This document shows positions 1 through 8,127 of a stretch of 14,536 bases of DNA, one piece after another (the stretch's first letter is position 1; every line of letters starts with the position of its first letter). Below the pieces are notes generated by a model. That model saw only the letters and a program-made list of their open reading frames with translations. It did not search any database and was not told the origin of the DNA. The stretch covers positions 1-14,536 of the forward strand of contig JAKJAE010000030.1 of the NCBI GenBank assembly GCA_022707665.1. Reading direction: 5' to 3'. This stretch comes from Chloroflexota bacterium (GTDB lineage Bacteria; Chloroflexota; Anaerolineae; B4-G1; SLSP01). The position numbers and the translations under genes are program-made.

Positions 1-547
1 TCGAATGGGTTCCCATACTCCATCGGCGTGCGGTAAGGCGTGTGAGGATCCCAGACATTCACGTGCAGAAACCAACCATCGCGCGCGCCATTGCGCTCGA
101 TCCAGTCAATGGCAGCAGGCACGACCTCGTCAGCACGTTCCAGCCCGCCCTTTCCCGGGTTGATCATCCGCGATAGCCCGCATACCACTCCCAGGCAGAA
201 TGGCGCTCGCCAAACGGGCTGACGGTCACCGTGTAAAGACCTGCACGACGGAGTGCACTCATCCACGAGGTCGCGTCATAGGAATCTCGGAAGCCGCGTG
301 GACAGCCGTCATTGAAAGGGTCAGCCGATGATCCCATGTGGCCGACAACACCCGTTCGGAATCCGTGCCTGCCACTCCAGAGCGCCGTTCGAGATGGCAG
401 ACACGGCGCATCGGTGACGTAGTTGTTCTCGAATCGCACCGCGTTCTCGGCGATACGGTCAATGTTGGGACTGGTATCGCGGTGATAGCCATAGCAACCG
501 AGATGATCGGGGCCCAGCGTGTCGATATCGACGAAGAATATTCGCAT
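1..547 (-). pseudogene. S1-family sulfatase, N-terminal part, frameshifted and cut by the window edge
   Basis: This is an arylsulfatase-type (S1) sulfatase that would hydrolyse a sulfate ester. The ATG at 547 is preceded by AAAGGAGG (558-565). Seen in the first 127 codons: the N-terminal metal site [15 protein letters not shown] (D7, D9) and the formylglycine motif CLPSR, with C49 as the residue to be modified. This frame stops at 164-166 after WEWYAGYRG. The next frame, open from about 170 to the edge, reads ERADEVVPAAIDWIER and then FLHVNVWDPHTPYRTP, typical sulfatase sequence following directly on. One missing base near 168-170 restores a single frame. The rest of the gene, including the C-terminal metal and substrate residues, lies outside the window. 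It follows the GH116 gene by 92 bases and looks like the last visible gene of the leftward operon. No signal peptide is seen. The frameshift may be real decay or a sequencing error. Confidence 0.85.
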
Positions 548-554
548 AGCTGAT

Positions 555-574
555 AGGCCTCCTTTGCAGGGCCT
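555..574 (-). promoter_or_regulatory. Ribosome-binding site of the first sulfatase inside a small hairpin
   Basis: On the minus strand AGGCC pairs with GGCCT (five base pairs, loop of ten). The AAAGGAGG ribosome-binding site lies partly in the loop and partly in the closing arm. It is the only site that explains the ATG at 547 (spacing 10). Whether the fold limits translation is unknown; five pairs could arise by chance. Confidence 0.3.
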
Positions 575-639
575 CTCTTCTTGGGCTTCCCAGCCCCGCA
601 GGGGTTCTGAGTGACAGGGAATGCCTCAAGGGCTCGTGT

Positions 640-3408
640 TTATGACGCTCGGATGTGAACTACTAGCTTGCTGCCGTCGTCAATACGAACGGGTTCTAGA
701 AACTCAACCCCGTCGGCCACAGACGCACATTCAGGCTCACGACCACACAGCGACACGCTGGCAACCCGATCCGGATCGAGGAAGGGAAGTCGGAGCGCCT
801 TCAGAGTCAACGATCCCGCCAGTACCTCCACCTCAACACGATCTGGAGCGAGCGAGAAGACTCCCCAGCCCGAGTCAAGGGACCAGAGACAGCGGAAGGT
901 TGGCTGGTCAGAGGTGACCGGATCGAACCCGATCTCGCCCTTCACCATGTCGAAAGCAAAGCCACTGAATGCATTGAGCAACGCATAGCTTGCCATCGAG
1001 CGGGCGTAGTTGCTGCCGCACTCGAACTCGTTCCAGGGGTTGCGTCGCTCGCCGTCGTAGCGCTCTCGGATGGACGTCACGACCGCCATACCCTCATCAA
1101 CCAGGCCCGACTGGATCATCTGAATAGCAGCGGCATACTCGAAGCCGTGCATTGCTTCTTGCGCATAGGGCACCGGAATGACGGGCTTCCGGCTCCCCTC
1201 GGGCCATTCACAGATGACCAGACCGCCCTCGTCATTGAGCCCAAAGACGCGGCAAGGGTTGAAGTGTGCTCCCAAAGGCTTCTTGAAGTTGTGACGGTAT
1301 ATCGCGCGAAGCGCCGTGCGCGTCTGGTCGGGATCAAAGATCTCACCCAGGCCATAGAGATTGGCGTGCCATTGCGCCAACACCTGGTCGATGCTGCAGC
1401 CCTCACCAATCTGGTACTTGAGCTCACCGTGCTCGTCATCCCAGTAGGTCTCGACCGTACCGCCAACGATAGACCCCTCGCCACGGGCATAAGGCGTCAG
1501 AGCTTCACGGGCACCCAGATCCAGTTGCTGGATGTAATAGCTGCCGTTGAACAGGTGCTCATCAGCCCAACGCTTGCCGCGGCTGAAGACCGTACGGAAC
1601 TCATCGGCAGCTTCATGATCGCCGAGGTGCTCGGCCATCTCACCTCCAGCCTTAAGAGCGCCCAGGTAGAATCCCGTGAGCCACGCGTTCGGCCCGAAGA
1701 GCTCCATGTCCAGGGTATGGTGCTGGCGCCCCCACAGCACGCCTGTCTTCTCGGGGTCCCAACGATCGGGGTTGTGCTCCGACCAGGCAAACTCGATCGA
1801 ATGCCGGATCGAGGGCCAGAGCGAGCGTAGCCACTCAGTATCACCACAGATCTTCCAGTCGCGATAGACTTTGAGCACATTGCCGAACTGCCCGTCAGCA
1901 CATGGACGGAAACTCGAAGGGGCCACACCGAGTGGCAACTGAAGCCGGAACGGCATTCCACCGTCAGGGCGCTGGTTGTAGACATAGTCAGCATCGCGCA
2001 TTGAGCGTTCCAGCGCCGGGAAGAGAAAGGGCAAGGCTTGAGCGTAGTTCCAGACGTGGGTGCACGAGCCTTCACAACAGCCAGCGTCGGGATGGCATCC
2101 CTCGAAGCCATAGAATGTCCCATCCTCCAGGCGCATAACCGTCGGGCTCTTGAGCACTGAGAGGTTGGCCGACACGGCATCGAGCGCCGCTGGAGGTAGA
2201 TCGGAATCGAAGAGTGCCTGCTGAAACCGCCGTGTCTGCATATAGAGGCGATCCCAGTTACCCAGAGCATAGCGGGCACTGGCTTCGGAATCGCGAAACT
2301 GGAATGCATAGTAGTTGCGCCACCTGTTCTCAATGCCGGCAGCGCAAGCACAGTCATCAGCGTCAGGGTTCCAGTCGTTCGATCGATTCGGGAAGTGCCA
2401 TGCGATCACAAAGCGAGCCCGACCCACGGACCCGGGGGCCACATGGACACGCACAGCCAACGTCGCAGCATTGCCGTCGCCAGCAACGTCTGGCGCGTAT
2501 TGACGATTGCCCAGAGGACCTGGTTTGGCGAAGTCATGCCAGTAGACCTCCAGACCGTCAAACCAACGCCCACGGAACCAATATTCCTGATAACTCACGT
2601 CCTCGGGGGCAAGTGTTGCGAAGTCACCACACGCCCGCTTGCCATCACACGGCGCAGAAGTGGTGGCGCTCGTGGCGAGCGTCAGCGTGCCGTAGCCAAG
2701 ATCATCGGCGGTGTGTGCATCGGAGGCCAGATGGATCCAGTGAGTTCGGTAGGTTCGGCCGTAACGGTTGAGATTGGACGCAGGCAGCGGGTTGTTCAAC
2801 GTCCCTGCAATGGTATACGTAACGGGAACAGCGGTAGGGTTCTCCACGGCGATCTCGAAGAGGGCCGCAGGAATGCCGGAGTCGCGATCGTTCTGTGGGA
2901 TGAAGGGATTGAAAGCAGTCATTGCCACGCGCCCGGGAAAGGTGTCATCCAGAAAGGTCAGATCAGCGATGGGAAATCCACCCCGGAATGACACCTCGCG
3001 AAAGTGAGGGACGCCCGTCAGGTACTCACGCAGCGGGCCGAAGCCGAAACTCTGGAAGCGACCGGCTTTGAGGCTCCCGCTATAGGGGGGATGGAGATCC
3101 CCATGCAGCACGCGCGCATCCAGGAGTTCCCCTGCTTGCTCGGCCTTGATTGCGAAGTGCGAGAACCCGTTAACGCTCCCCTTATTCGGGCGGTTGTAGA
3201 TCTCCCAGTCGATCAGCCGGCCATTGCCGGCAAGCCCGATGCAGCCGGTGCCGATGCCTCCCAGAGGAAAGGAGATCTCGTTCGTCCGCCGTCCATGATA
3301 GGTATAAGGCACATCCTCCATAGCTAACCCCTGTGCACGTGAGATGGTGCCAGGATGGGCTGCGCGGCGTAGCTCTCCCAAGGCACTCGGACGATTATAG
3401 TCGCTCAC
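640..3408 (-). CDS. GH116-family glycoside hydrolase (glucosylceramidase / beta-glucosidase / beta-xylosidase type)
   Basis: This is a retaining beta-glycosidase of family GH116 (GBA2 N-terminal plus DUF608 catalytic domains), 922 residues. The N-terminal half carries the hallmark [14 protein letters not shown] (about 46-59) and [14 protein letters not shown]. The (alpha/alpha)6 half begins near 380. By family comparison E446 in [12 protein letters not shown] is the likely nucleophile and D567 in [12 protein letters not shown] the likely acid/base. [15 protein letters not shown] (790-804) matches the sugar-binding E and R pair nine residues apart. Family members act on glucosylceramide, beta-glucosides or beta-xylosides; the sequence alone does not choose between them. 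No signal peptide or membrane segment, so probably cytoplasmic. The start used is GTG at 3408, with no clear ribosome-binding site. ATG at 3321 (residue 30), preceded by AGGGG at good spacing, is a serious alternative giving 893 residues. It sits between the MFS/small-ORF region and a sulfatase on the same strand. Confidence 0.92.
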   Translation of the reverse strand: MSDYNRPSALGELRRAAHPGTISRAQGLAMEDVPYTYHGRRTNEISFPLGGIGTGCIGLAGNGRLIDWEIYNRPNKGSVNGFSHFAIKAEQAGELLDARVLHGDLHPPYSGSLKAGRFQSFGFGPLREYLTGVPHFREVSFRGGFPIADLTFLDDTFPGRVAMTAFNPFIPQNDRDSGIPAALFEIAVENPTAVPVTYTIAGTLNNPLPASNLNRYGRTYRTHWIHLASDAHTADDLGYGTLTLATSATTSAPCDGKRACGDFATLAPEDVSYQEYWFRGRWFDGLEVYWHDFAKPGPLGNRQYAPDVAGDGNAATLAVRVHVAPGSVGRARFVIAWHFPNRSNDWNPDADDCACAAGIENRWRNYYAFQFRDSEASARYALGNWDRLYMQTRRFQQALFDSDLPPAALDAVSANLSVLKSPTVMRLEDGTFYGFEGCHPDAGCCEGSCTHVWNYAQALPFLFPALERSMRDADYVYNQRPDGGMPFRLQLPLGVAPSSFRPCADGQFGNVLKVYRDWKICGDTEWLRSLWPSIRHSIEFAWSEHNPDRWDPEKTGVLWGRQHHTLDMELFGPNAWLTGFYLGALKAGGEMAEHLGDHEAADEFRTVFSRGKRWADEHLFNGSYYIQQLDLGAREALTPYARGEGSIVGGTVETYWDDEHGELKYQIGEGCSIDQVLAQWHANLYGLGEIFDPDQTRTALRAIYRHNFKKPLGAHFNPCRVFGLNDEGGLVICEWPEGSRKPVIPVPYAQEAMHGFEYAAAIQMIQSGLVDEGMAVVTSIRERYDGERRNPWNEFECGSNYARSMASYALLNAFSGFAFDMVKGEIGFDPVTSDQPTFRCLWSLDSGWGVFSLAPDRVEVEVLAGSLTLKALRLPFLDPDRVASVSLCGREPECASVADGVEFLEPVRIDDGSKLVVHIRAS

Positions 3409-3434
3409 AGTCGAGGCACAATGACGTACGATTG

Positions 3435-3471
3435 GCCTGCGCCCACTCAGGCGATCCGGAGGATCTCCGAA
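3435..3471 (-). other. Two adjacent small hairpins in the leader of the GH116 gene
   Basis: Arms TCCGGAG (3455-3461) and CTCCGAA (3465-3471) pair with one wobble around a three-base loop. Arms GCCTG (3435-3439) and CAGGC (3448-3452) pair around eight bases. Neither is followed by a T-run on the minus strand, so they are not classical terminators. They lie 27 bases or more upstream of the GTG start. The rest of 3409-3532 holds no gene I can support and no clear promoter. Confidence 0.3.
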
Positions 3472-3532
3472 GCGTCAGGAAACTACGACAGCAAGAATGT
3501 GGCTGCTGAGCCCAGCTAACAAGGGCACCGCC

Positions 3533-3706
3533 TCAAGGGCCTGAGCAACCGTGAGGACCACGAACGCCGACATAGCAGAGGAAGATCCCATCAATAAGCT
3601 GCAACCACATCTGCTGAGCCGTCATCGCACTTGCAACCAGTGCAAGCCCGAAGGCAGCAATCGAGAAGCCCAGGGGTATTCCACGGAGGAAAACACCCAC
3701 ACGCAT
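3533..3706 (-). CDS. Small hydrophobic protein, possibly frameshifted
   Basis: This is a 57-codon reading frame I do not recognise. Support comes from a strong ribosome-binding site (AAGGAG, four bases before the ATG at 3706) and a clear membrane segment, about residues 9-31 (RGIPLGFSIAAFGLALVASA). After IDGIF the frame turns unlikely (CYVGVRGPHGCSGP, then stop). From about 3580 a neighbouring frame stays open and hydrophobic, reading MSAFVVLTVAQALEAVPLLA and ending near 3482. A one-base error there would give a protein of roughly 75 residues with two membrane segments. It lies between the MFS transporter and the GH116 gene on the same strand. It could be a small membrane protein of the operon, a remnant of a larger permease, or chance. 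The 94 bases on its right, up to the MFS stop, show no other gene. Confidence 0.4.
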   Translation of the reverse strand: MRVGVFLRGIPLGFSIAAFGLALVASAMTAQQMWLQLIDGIFLCYVGVRGPHGCSGP

Positions 3707-3800
3707 ACCTCTCCTTACACCACCAGAGATGTAAAAGCGACACAGGACACGTGAGACTTGAGAGTCCACACCAGGCACCCAACGCGCCGCGGGTCGCTAC

Positions 3801-5192
3801 TCAGTGCAGTGGTGATCTGCGCGAGATCGATCCCCAAGCCGCGCGCAGCCAGCGGGGAAGGTCTTCACACACCGTTGCGCGCATATAGTCACGCGCCCGG
3901 TAGTCACCCTCTGCCCGAACATAGTGGTAGCACGCAACAGCAGCAAGCGTAACAGCCGTCGTCACAGCGAAGAGGACGGTGAATGCGTGAATCCGCACAA
4001 CTCCCCATTGCCAGGAGAGCGCGCCGAATGCTCGCAAGATCCATCCGGCCGCAAAGGGTGCCAGCCCGCCTGCGAGTCCTGATCCGGCATACCAGATGGA
4101 TGTGTAAGCCGTACGTTCCTCCATCGGCACAATGTCGTTGAGAAACCACCGGTAACTCGCAATTCCCATGCCTATGCTGGCTACGCCGTAGAGGAATGCC
4201 AGGATCAGGCCACCGGCAAACGTGATCTCAGTCCCGGGCGGCAGCAGCAGCCATATCCAGGGCAGGAATCCGACCATGCCGAGAGTGACCAGCGTCAGTG
4301 GTTTGCCGCCGTACCGGTCAGCGGCCCATCCCCAGTACAAGCTCGAGACCAGGGCGCCAACGGTGTTCGCCACATCGAAAAGGACAACACGAGCCTCCGG
4401 AACCAGCAAACGCTCACGGGCCAGAAGCGGGAGGAACGGGTATCCAGCCACGCCGGCAATTCCGAGCATTACACCTAACAAGAAGCCCCGAAAACGCCGA
4501 TCCGATAGCGCATGGCGCAATGCCTGCCCGTAGGGACGCGCGGAACTGCCCGCGGATAGCGATCCCGCAGGCACGTGCAGCATTGCCAGGACGGAGATGA
4601 CCCCCAGGAAGCTGGCGATGCCGATGAGCAACTGATAGCGACCGTAGCCGCTGCGACTGGACAACACAACGCTCGCCAGAAGCATCGCCAGGGCCGAAGT
4701 GAGGCTCACGACGACATTGGTCTGTCCGCCTACCCATCCCCGCACAGCGTCAGGGATGAATTCGCGGCTCCACGGGTAGTAGGCAGTCTCTGCTGTGGCA
4801 CGACAGAGCGCAAAGACAAGGAGTACTCCCGTGATGTAGACGAACAGGACTGTGGCCCCATAGCGGTCCAACACCCAGGGAGCCAGCAACATAAGCAGCA
4901 TTACGAACTTCCGGATGCCGTAGAAGGTAATGTAGGTTCGCTTGAGGCCAAATCGGGTCACCGCCCCCGAGATGAAAGGGGCAACCAGGCCACAGAAGGG
5001 AAAGAGCGAGAGGACCAGGCCAATGCGGTCCTTGCCCAATCCGAGGTCATCGAGGAAGAGGACAAAGACCGAGGATCCGAAAGACAGCATATAGAAGACC
5101 GCATTGAGCCCGTGGTGGAGCAGATACCACCCCAGGTAACGCGGCATGTGGTTCGTGCGCCAACGTGCGCCTTGGGCCATGGACGAAGCCAA
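3801..5192 (-). CDS. MFS-family transporter (probable sugar or glycoside importer)
   Basis: This is a secondary transporter of the major facilitator superfamily, 463 residues. Twelve hydrophobic segments can be counted, six before and six after a central cytoplasmic loop near residues 215-240. The loop between segments 8 and 9 has WGWAADRYGGK, a version of the conserved MFS motif. Placement between a sulfatase and a GH116 hydrolase on the same strand suggests it brings in the compound these enzymes degrade; a cation-coupled mechanism is likely but not shown. The start used is TTG at 5192, with GAAGGGA a few bases upstream. ATG at 5180 (residue 5) has no visible ribosome-binding site. The sulfatase upstream ends 75 bases away and a stable hairpin lies in that gap. 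The substrate cannot be read from the sequence. Confidence 0.88.
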   Translation of the reverse strand: MASSMAQGARWRTNHMPRYLGWYLLHHGLNAVFYMLSFGSSVFVLFLDDLGLGKDRIGLVLSLFPFCGLVAPFISGAVTRFGLKRTYITFYGIRKFVMLLMLLAPWVLDRYGATVLFVYITGVLLVFALCRATAETAYYPWSREFIPDAVRGWVGGQTNVVVSLTSALAMLLASVVLSSRSGYGRYQLLIGIASFLGVISVLAMLHVPAGSLSAGSSARPYGQALRHALSDRRFRGFLLGVMLGIAGVAGYPFLPLLARERLLVPEARVVLFDVANTVGALVSSLYWGWAADRYGGKPLTLVTLGMVGFLPWIWLLLPPGTEITFAGGLILAFLYGVASIGMGIASYRWFLNDIVPMEERTAYTSIWYAGSGLAGGLAPFAAGWILRAFGALSWQWGVVRIHAFTVLFAVTTAVTLAAVACYHYVRAEGDYRARDYMRATVCEDLPRWLRAAWGSISRRSPLH

Positions 5193-5213
5193 GTTTGGTT
5201 CCCTTCATCAAGA

Positions 5214-5247
5214 GGGGCGTGGGGAACTCAACCGCTGCCCACGCCCC
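5214..5247 (-). terminator. Intercistronic hairpin between sulfatase and MFS gene
   Basis: A perfect ten-base-pair inverted repeat, GGGGCGTGGG (5214-5223) and CCCACGCCCC (5238-5247), encloses a 14-base loop. It lies after the sulfatase stop (5268) and before the MFS start. On the minus strand it is followed by TCTTGATG rather than a full T-run. It could therefore be a leaky terminator, an mRNA-stabilising structure that sets the ratio of the two genes, or both. Confidence 0.5.
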
Positions 5248-5267
5248 ATCCATACCGCAGCCGTAAG

Positions 5268-6731
5268 CTAGAACTCCAGGCCGAGTCGCTCGAACTGCTC
5301 CAAAGGCGCATCGTTCTTGCGCATCAGTGACACCAAGAGCTCGATCATCCGCGCCTCAAGAGCAATATCGGAGAGCGGGTGTTGTTGCCCCGGGTCGGCT
5401 TCCTGATCATAAAGTAAGTTCCCGAAACGATGCCAGGCACCGCCGCGCGCCGCGATCTTCATCACCGGACACCCCTTGGTGAAATCGAAGGGCGGGGCCA
5501 TCTCAGTCTCCTGCAATTCCTCCACAGCAAAACTGTGCCGCATGTGCGTTGGCATCAGGGTGTACTCGTATAGGGGTCTGTTCGCGAGTTCAACAGGTGC
5601 TCGCATATAGACATAACGTCCATCGGTAACGTTGACGTGCCCCCCGTGGATACCGAAGAGCACCGCCTCGCGGAGCGGATGATCCGCTGTAACGGCCGCA
5701 GTCAACGGGATTCCCTGCATATCCCTGGTCAGCGGCACACCGAAGAACTCCAGGAGCGTCGGGCCCCAATCGATGTTCTGGACCAGTGCCTGGCATCGTT
5801 CACCGCTGCGAGCGATACGTGGGGCCCACAGGAAGAGCGGCGTGCGGGCAATCTCGTTCCAGAACGGCTGGACGACCTTCGCCCACCAGTCGTGCTCTCC
5901 CAGCAGAAACCCGTGATCGGTGCATACGAGCAGCAAGGTATCCTTCCACATATCCAACTCGTCCATCAGGTCGAGGACTTTGCCCAGGTATGTATCACAC
6001 ATGCTGATCAGAGCAGCATTCTCATACCGTACGTGTTGGACCTGTTCCGGGGACTCCTGCACCTCACGGTACGGCGGCCAGTCAAAATGAGGGCCGGCAT
6101 AATCGTGAGGGTAGAGATCCTTGTAGTGCTGTTGCGTGAAATAGGGCTCGTGTGGATCGAACGTCTCGATGTGCAAGAACCAGTTATCCTCGCAGGCATT
6201 CGTGCGCATGAACTCCAACCCCATCGCAAATGTCCGGGCCTGGGGTTGTAGCGTCTCATCCTGCATATAGCCACGATTCACCCAATCCTGGCGCCAGGGT
6301 TTGCCATCGCGAGGCGCAACGCATTCAGGGATCTCCGGACTGGCCACTTGCCCCTTCCACGGGTCGCCCTCCTGGCCTCGTGAGATCTCCCAACTGCTGT
6401 AGCGCGTATGGTAAGTGGCTCCGCCATCCTCCCAGTAGTGGTAATGGTCGCTGACCAGGTGGCTGTAGGTGCCGGCCTGCTTCGCCAGGATTTCCGGGAA
6501 GGCGTCATCAAAGGGCTCCAGGGGTCCCCAGCTCCGGTGAAGGAAGTTATAGCGCCCAGTGTGGAACTCCCGACGACAGGGCATACACGGCATACTGCCG
6601 ACGTAGCTGTTATCGAAGGCCACGGTCCGCTCGGCGAGGCGATGGAAATTCGGCGCGTGCACCCAGTCACAGCCATACGGTGAGAGCATATGCCGGTTGA
6701 GGGAGTCAAACATCACCATAATCGCGCGCAT
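5268..6731 (-). CDS. S1-family sulfatase with a CMPCR formylglycine motif
   Basis: This is a sulfatase of the alkaline-phosphatase-like S1 family, hydrolysing a sulfate ester; 487 residues from the ATG at 6731, chosen for AAGGAGG at 6736-6742. The frame is open to 6788, but the 19 extra residues do not look like sulfatase. Seen: metal-site D9 in MFDSLNRHMLSPYG; formylglycine motif C49-M-P-C-R53 followed by REFHTGRYNFLHRSWGP; FDPHEPY (191-197); and the second metal/sulfate cluster TDHGFLLGEHDWWAK (D272, H273, K285). All core residues are present. The fourth motif position is Cys where Ser or Ala is usual. No signal peptide, so the enzyme is probably cytoplasmic and needs a cytoplasmic formylglycine-generating enzyme, which is not in this window. 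It is the first gene of the leftward operon. The substrate is unknown, perhaps a sulfated sugar. Confidence 0.92.
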   Translation of the reverse strand: MRAIMVMFDSLNRHMLSPYGCDWVHAPNFHRLAERTVAFDNSYVGSMPCMPCRREFHTGRYNFLHRSWGPLEPFDDAFPEILAKQAGTYSHLVSDHYHYWEDGGATYHTRYSSWEISRGQEGDPWKGQVASPEIPECVAPRDGKPWRQDWVNRGYMQDETLQPQARTFAMGLEFMRTNACEDNWFLHIETFDPHEPYFTQQHYKDLYPHDYAGPHFDWPPYREVQESPEQVQHVRYENAALISMCDTYLGKVLDLMDELDMWKDTLLLVCTDHGFLLGEHDWWAKVVQPFWNEIARTPLFLWAPRIARSGERCQALVQNIDWGPTLLEFFGVPLTRDMQGIPLTAAVTADHPLREAVLFGIHGGHVNVTDGRYVYMRAPVELANRPLYEYTLMPTHMRHSFAVEELQETEMAPPFDFTKGCPVMKIAARGGAWHRFGNLLYDQEADPGQQHPLSDIALEARMIELLVSLMRKNDAPLEQFERLGLEF

Positions 6732-6825
6732 AGAGCCTCCTTCGACAACTATCAGGGCCTCGCAGATAGCCGCTCGGCAAATCCACAATGCTGGAACAAT
6801 GCACTAGAGAGAGGTCTGCCACATC

Positions 6826-6855
6826 ATCATAACATCAAGTGGAGGTTTCGCCCAA
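6826..6855 (-). promoter_or_regulatory. Candidate leftward promoter
   Basis: Read on the minus strand, TATGAT (6826-6831) resembles a -10 box, and TTGGGC (6850-6855) is a weak -35 with an 18-base spacer. It would start transcription about 90 bases before the sulfatase ATG at 6731. The -35 overlaps the near-palindrome at 6848-6861. Confidence 0.3.
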
Positions 6856-6861
6856 GGGCGA
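6848..6861. promoter_or_regulatory. Near-palindrome TCGCCCAAGGGCGA, candidate operator
   Basis: Six-base arms TCGCCC and GGGCGA are exact inverted repeats around AA. The site lies seven bases upstream of the candidate rightward -10 box and overlaps the candidate leftward -35. That position would suit a repressor controlling both operons. No regulator gene of a recognisable family lies nearby. Confidence 0.4.
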
Positions 6862-6867
6862 TGACGG

Positions 6868-6873
6868 TATACT
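6868..6873 (+). promoter_or_regulatory. Candidate -10 box of the CE15 operon
   Basis: TATACT differs from the TATAAT consensus by one base and lies 44 bases before the ATG at 6918. No good -35 hexamer is seen 16-18 bases upstream, so it may depend on an activator, or the match may be chance. Confidence 0.35.
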
Positions 6874-6917
6874 GGCTGGTGAACAGGCAACTGCATTCAG
6901 AGCGGAGGAGAGGACAG

Positions 6918-8123
6918 ATGGATGAGATCGTGATCAACTACGACGAGTCAAAGGTTCCCCACTACGAGCTACCCGATCCCCTCATCTTCGAGGATGGGCG
7001 TCCAGTTACCGATGCCAACGCCTGGCCTGCCCGTCGTGCGGAGATCCTGTCGCTCTTCGAACAGCACGTCTATGGGCGCGCCCCGACGTCCGGTGCAGCG
7101 ATGACTTCGGAGGTGACGTCAGTGGCAGAAGGCGTCCTTGGTGGGCTGGCAACACGCAAGGAGGCGACCCTCCGTTTGACAGGAAACTCATCTCACCTCG
7201 ATATGCACGTCCTCATCTACCTGCCACAGGTGCGAAATGGTGCTGTGCCGCTCTTCTTGGGACTGAACTTCGCAGGCAACCACACCGTCCACACAGATCC
7301 GGGAATCACCGTGCCTACGTCGTGGGTCCCAAACTACACGCACCTGGGAATCGAAGATCACCGTGCCAGGGTCGAATCACGGGGAGCCGCCAGTTCACGC
7401 TGGGCCGTCGAGACCATCCTGCAACGTGGCTATGGACTGGCTACGATCTACTGTGGTGACATCGATCCGGACTTTGACGACGGGTTCAAAAACGGCGTCC
7501 ACGGGCTCTTCCCGCGGGATGACCGTGCCGGTGCTGATTGGGGTACGATTGCTGGTTGGGCCTGGGGACTCAGCCGTGCACTCGACTACCTCGAGACGGA
7601 AGATGCCGTAGATGCCTCACACGTTGCCGTTATGGGGCATTCCCGCCTTGGGAAAACCGCATTGTGGGCCGGCGCGGCCGATCCACGCTTTGCGCTTGTC
7701 ATCTCCAACGACAGCGGTTGCGGCGGCGCGGCGCTCTCGCGGCGGGAATACGGTGAGACAGTCAAACGCATCAACACGGCCTTTCCCCACTGGTTCTGCA
7801 CGAACTTCAAGACATACAACGATTGCGTGTCGGCGCTGCCTGTCGATCAACACGAGCTCATCGCGTTGATTGTCCCCCGCCCGGTCTATATCGCCAGTGC
7901 AGCAGAGGATCTTTGGGCCGACCCACGCGGTGAGTTCCTGTCGGCAGTGGCTGCCAGCCCTGTCTATCGCCTCTACGGATTCGACGGCCTGATAGATGAC
8001 GTTGTGCCCGAGGTCGACGTGGCCATTCACACACGCGTCGGATACCACGTGAGGACTGGAGGTCACGACGTGACCTCATACGACTGGGCACAGTATCTCG
8101 ACTTCGCCGACAAGTGGCTTTAG
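6918..8123 (+). CDS. CE15-family glucuronoyl esterase-like hydrolase
   Basis: This is an alpha/beta-hydrolase of carbohydrate esterase family 15, whose known members cleave 4-O-methyl-glucuronoyl esters such as those linking lignin to glucuronoxylan. It has 401 residues from the ATG at 6918, chosen for the purine-rich GGAGGAGAGG (6904-6913); the longer open frame to 6690 overlaps the sulfatase and is not credible. Seen: nucleophile S242 in MGHSRLGKTALWAG; D265 in SNDSGCGG, where many members have Glu; FPHWFCTNF (H291); D331 in SAAEDLWADPRGEF; and catalytic H383 in GGHDVTSYDW. The spacings 242-265-331-383 agree with the bacterial enzyme OtCE15A as I remember it, with D331 as the acid. Characterised bacterial members usually carry signal peptides; none is evident here, so it is probably cytoplasmic. 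It is followed after 4 bases by a FAH-fold gene. Confidence 0.9.
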   Translation: MDEIVINYDESKVPHYELPDPLIFEDGRPVTDANAWPARRAEILSLFEQHVYGRAPTSGAAMTSEVTSVAEGVLGGLATRKEATLRLTGNSSHLDMHVLIYLPQVRNGAVPLFLGLNFAGNHTVHTDPGITVPTSWVPNYTHLGIEDHRARVESRGAASSRWAVETILQRGYGLATIYCGDIDPDFDDGFKNGVHGLFPRDDRAGADWGTIAGWAWGLSRALDYLETEDAVDASHVAVMGHSRLGKTALWAGAADPRFALVISNDSGCGGAALSRREYGETVKRINTAFPHWFCTNFKTYNDCVSALPVDQHELIALIVPRPVYIASAAEDLWADPRGEFLSAVAASPVYRLYGFDGLIDDVVPEVDVAIHTRVGYHVRTGGHDVTSYDWAQYLDFADKWL

Positions 8124-8127
8124 CGCT

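Larger units (their letters stand above)
6732..6917. promoter_or_regulatory. Divergent promoter region between the sulfatase and CE15 operons
   Basis: These 186 bases separate two divergently transcribed operons and hold no gene. They contain one candidate promoter in each direction and a near-palindrome, listed separately. Shared control of both operons from here is an inference from the layout. Confidence 0.6.

Noticed and set aside
1147..2357. Long open frames of 227 and 286 codons (1147-1830 plus, 1497-2357 minus) inside the GH116 gene
   Set aside because: They are alternative frames of a gene with clear family motifs throughout; their translations are low in complexity, rich in Arg/Ser or unlike any protein.
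4575..5330. 251-codon plus-strand frame opposite the MFS gene
   Set aside because: Highly charged, repetitive E/Q/R translation that is the antisense of membrane-segment codons.
6732..6788. N-terminal extension of the second sulfatase to 6788
   Set aside because: Nineteen extra residues unlike sulfatases; the AAGGAGG at 6736-6742 fixes the start at 6731.
6690..6917. N-terminal extension of the CE15 frame to 6690
   Set aside because: It overlaps the divergent sulfatase start, has His/Arg-rich non-family sequence and no ribosome-binding site; ATG 6918 has a strong one.
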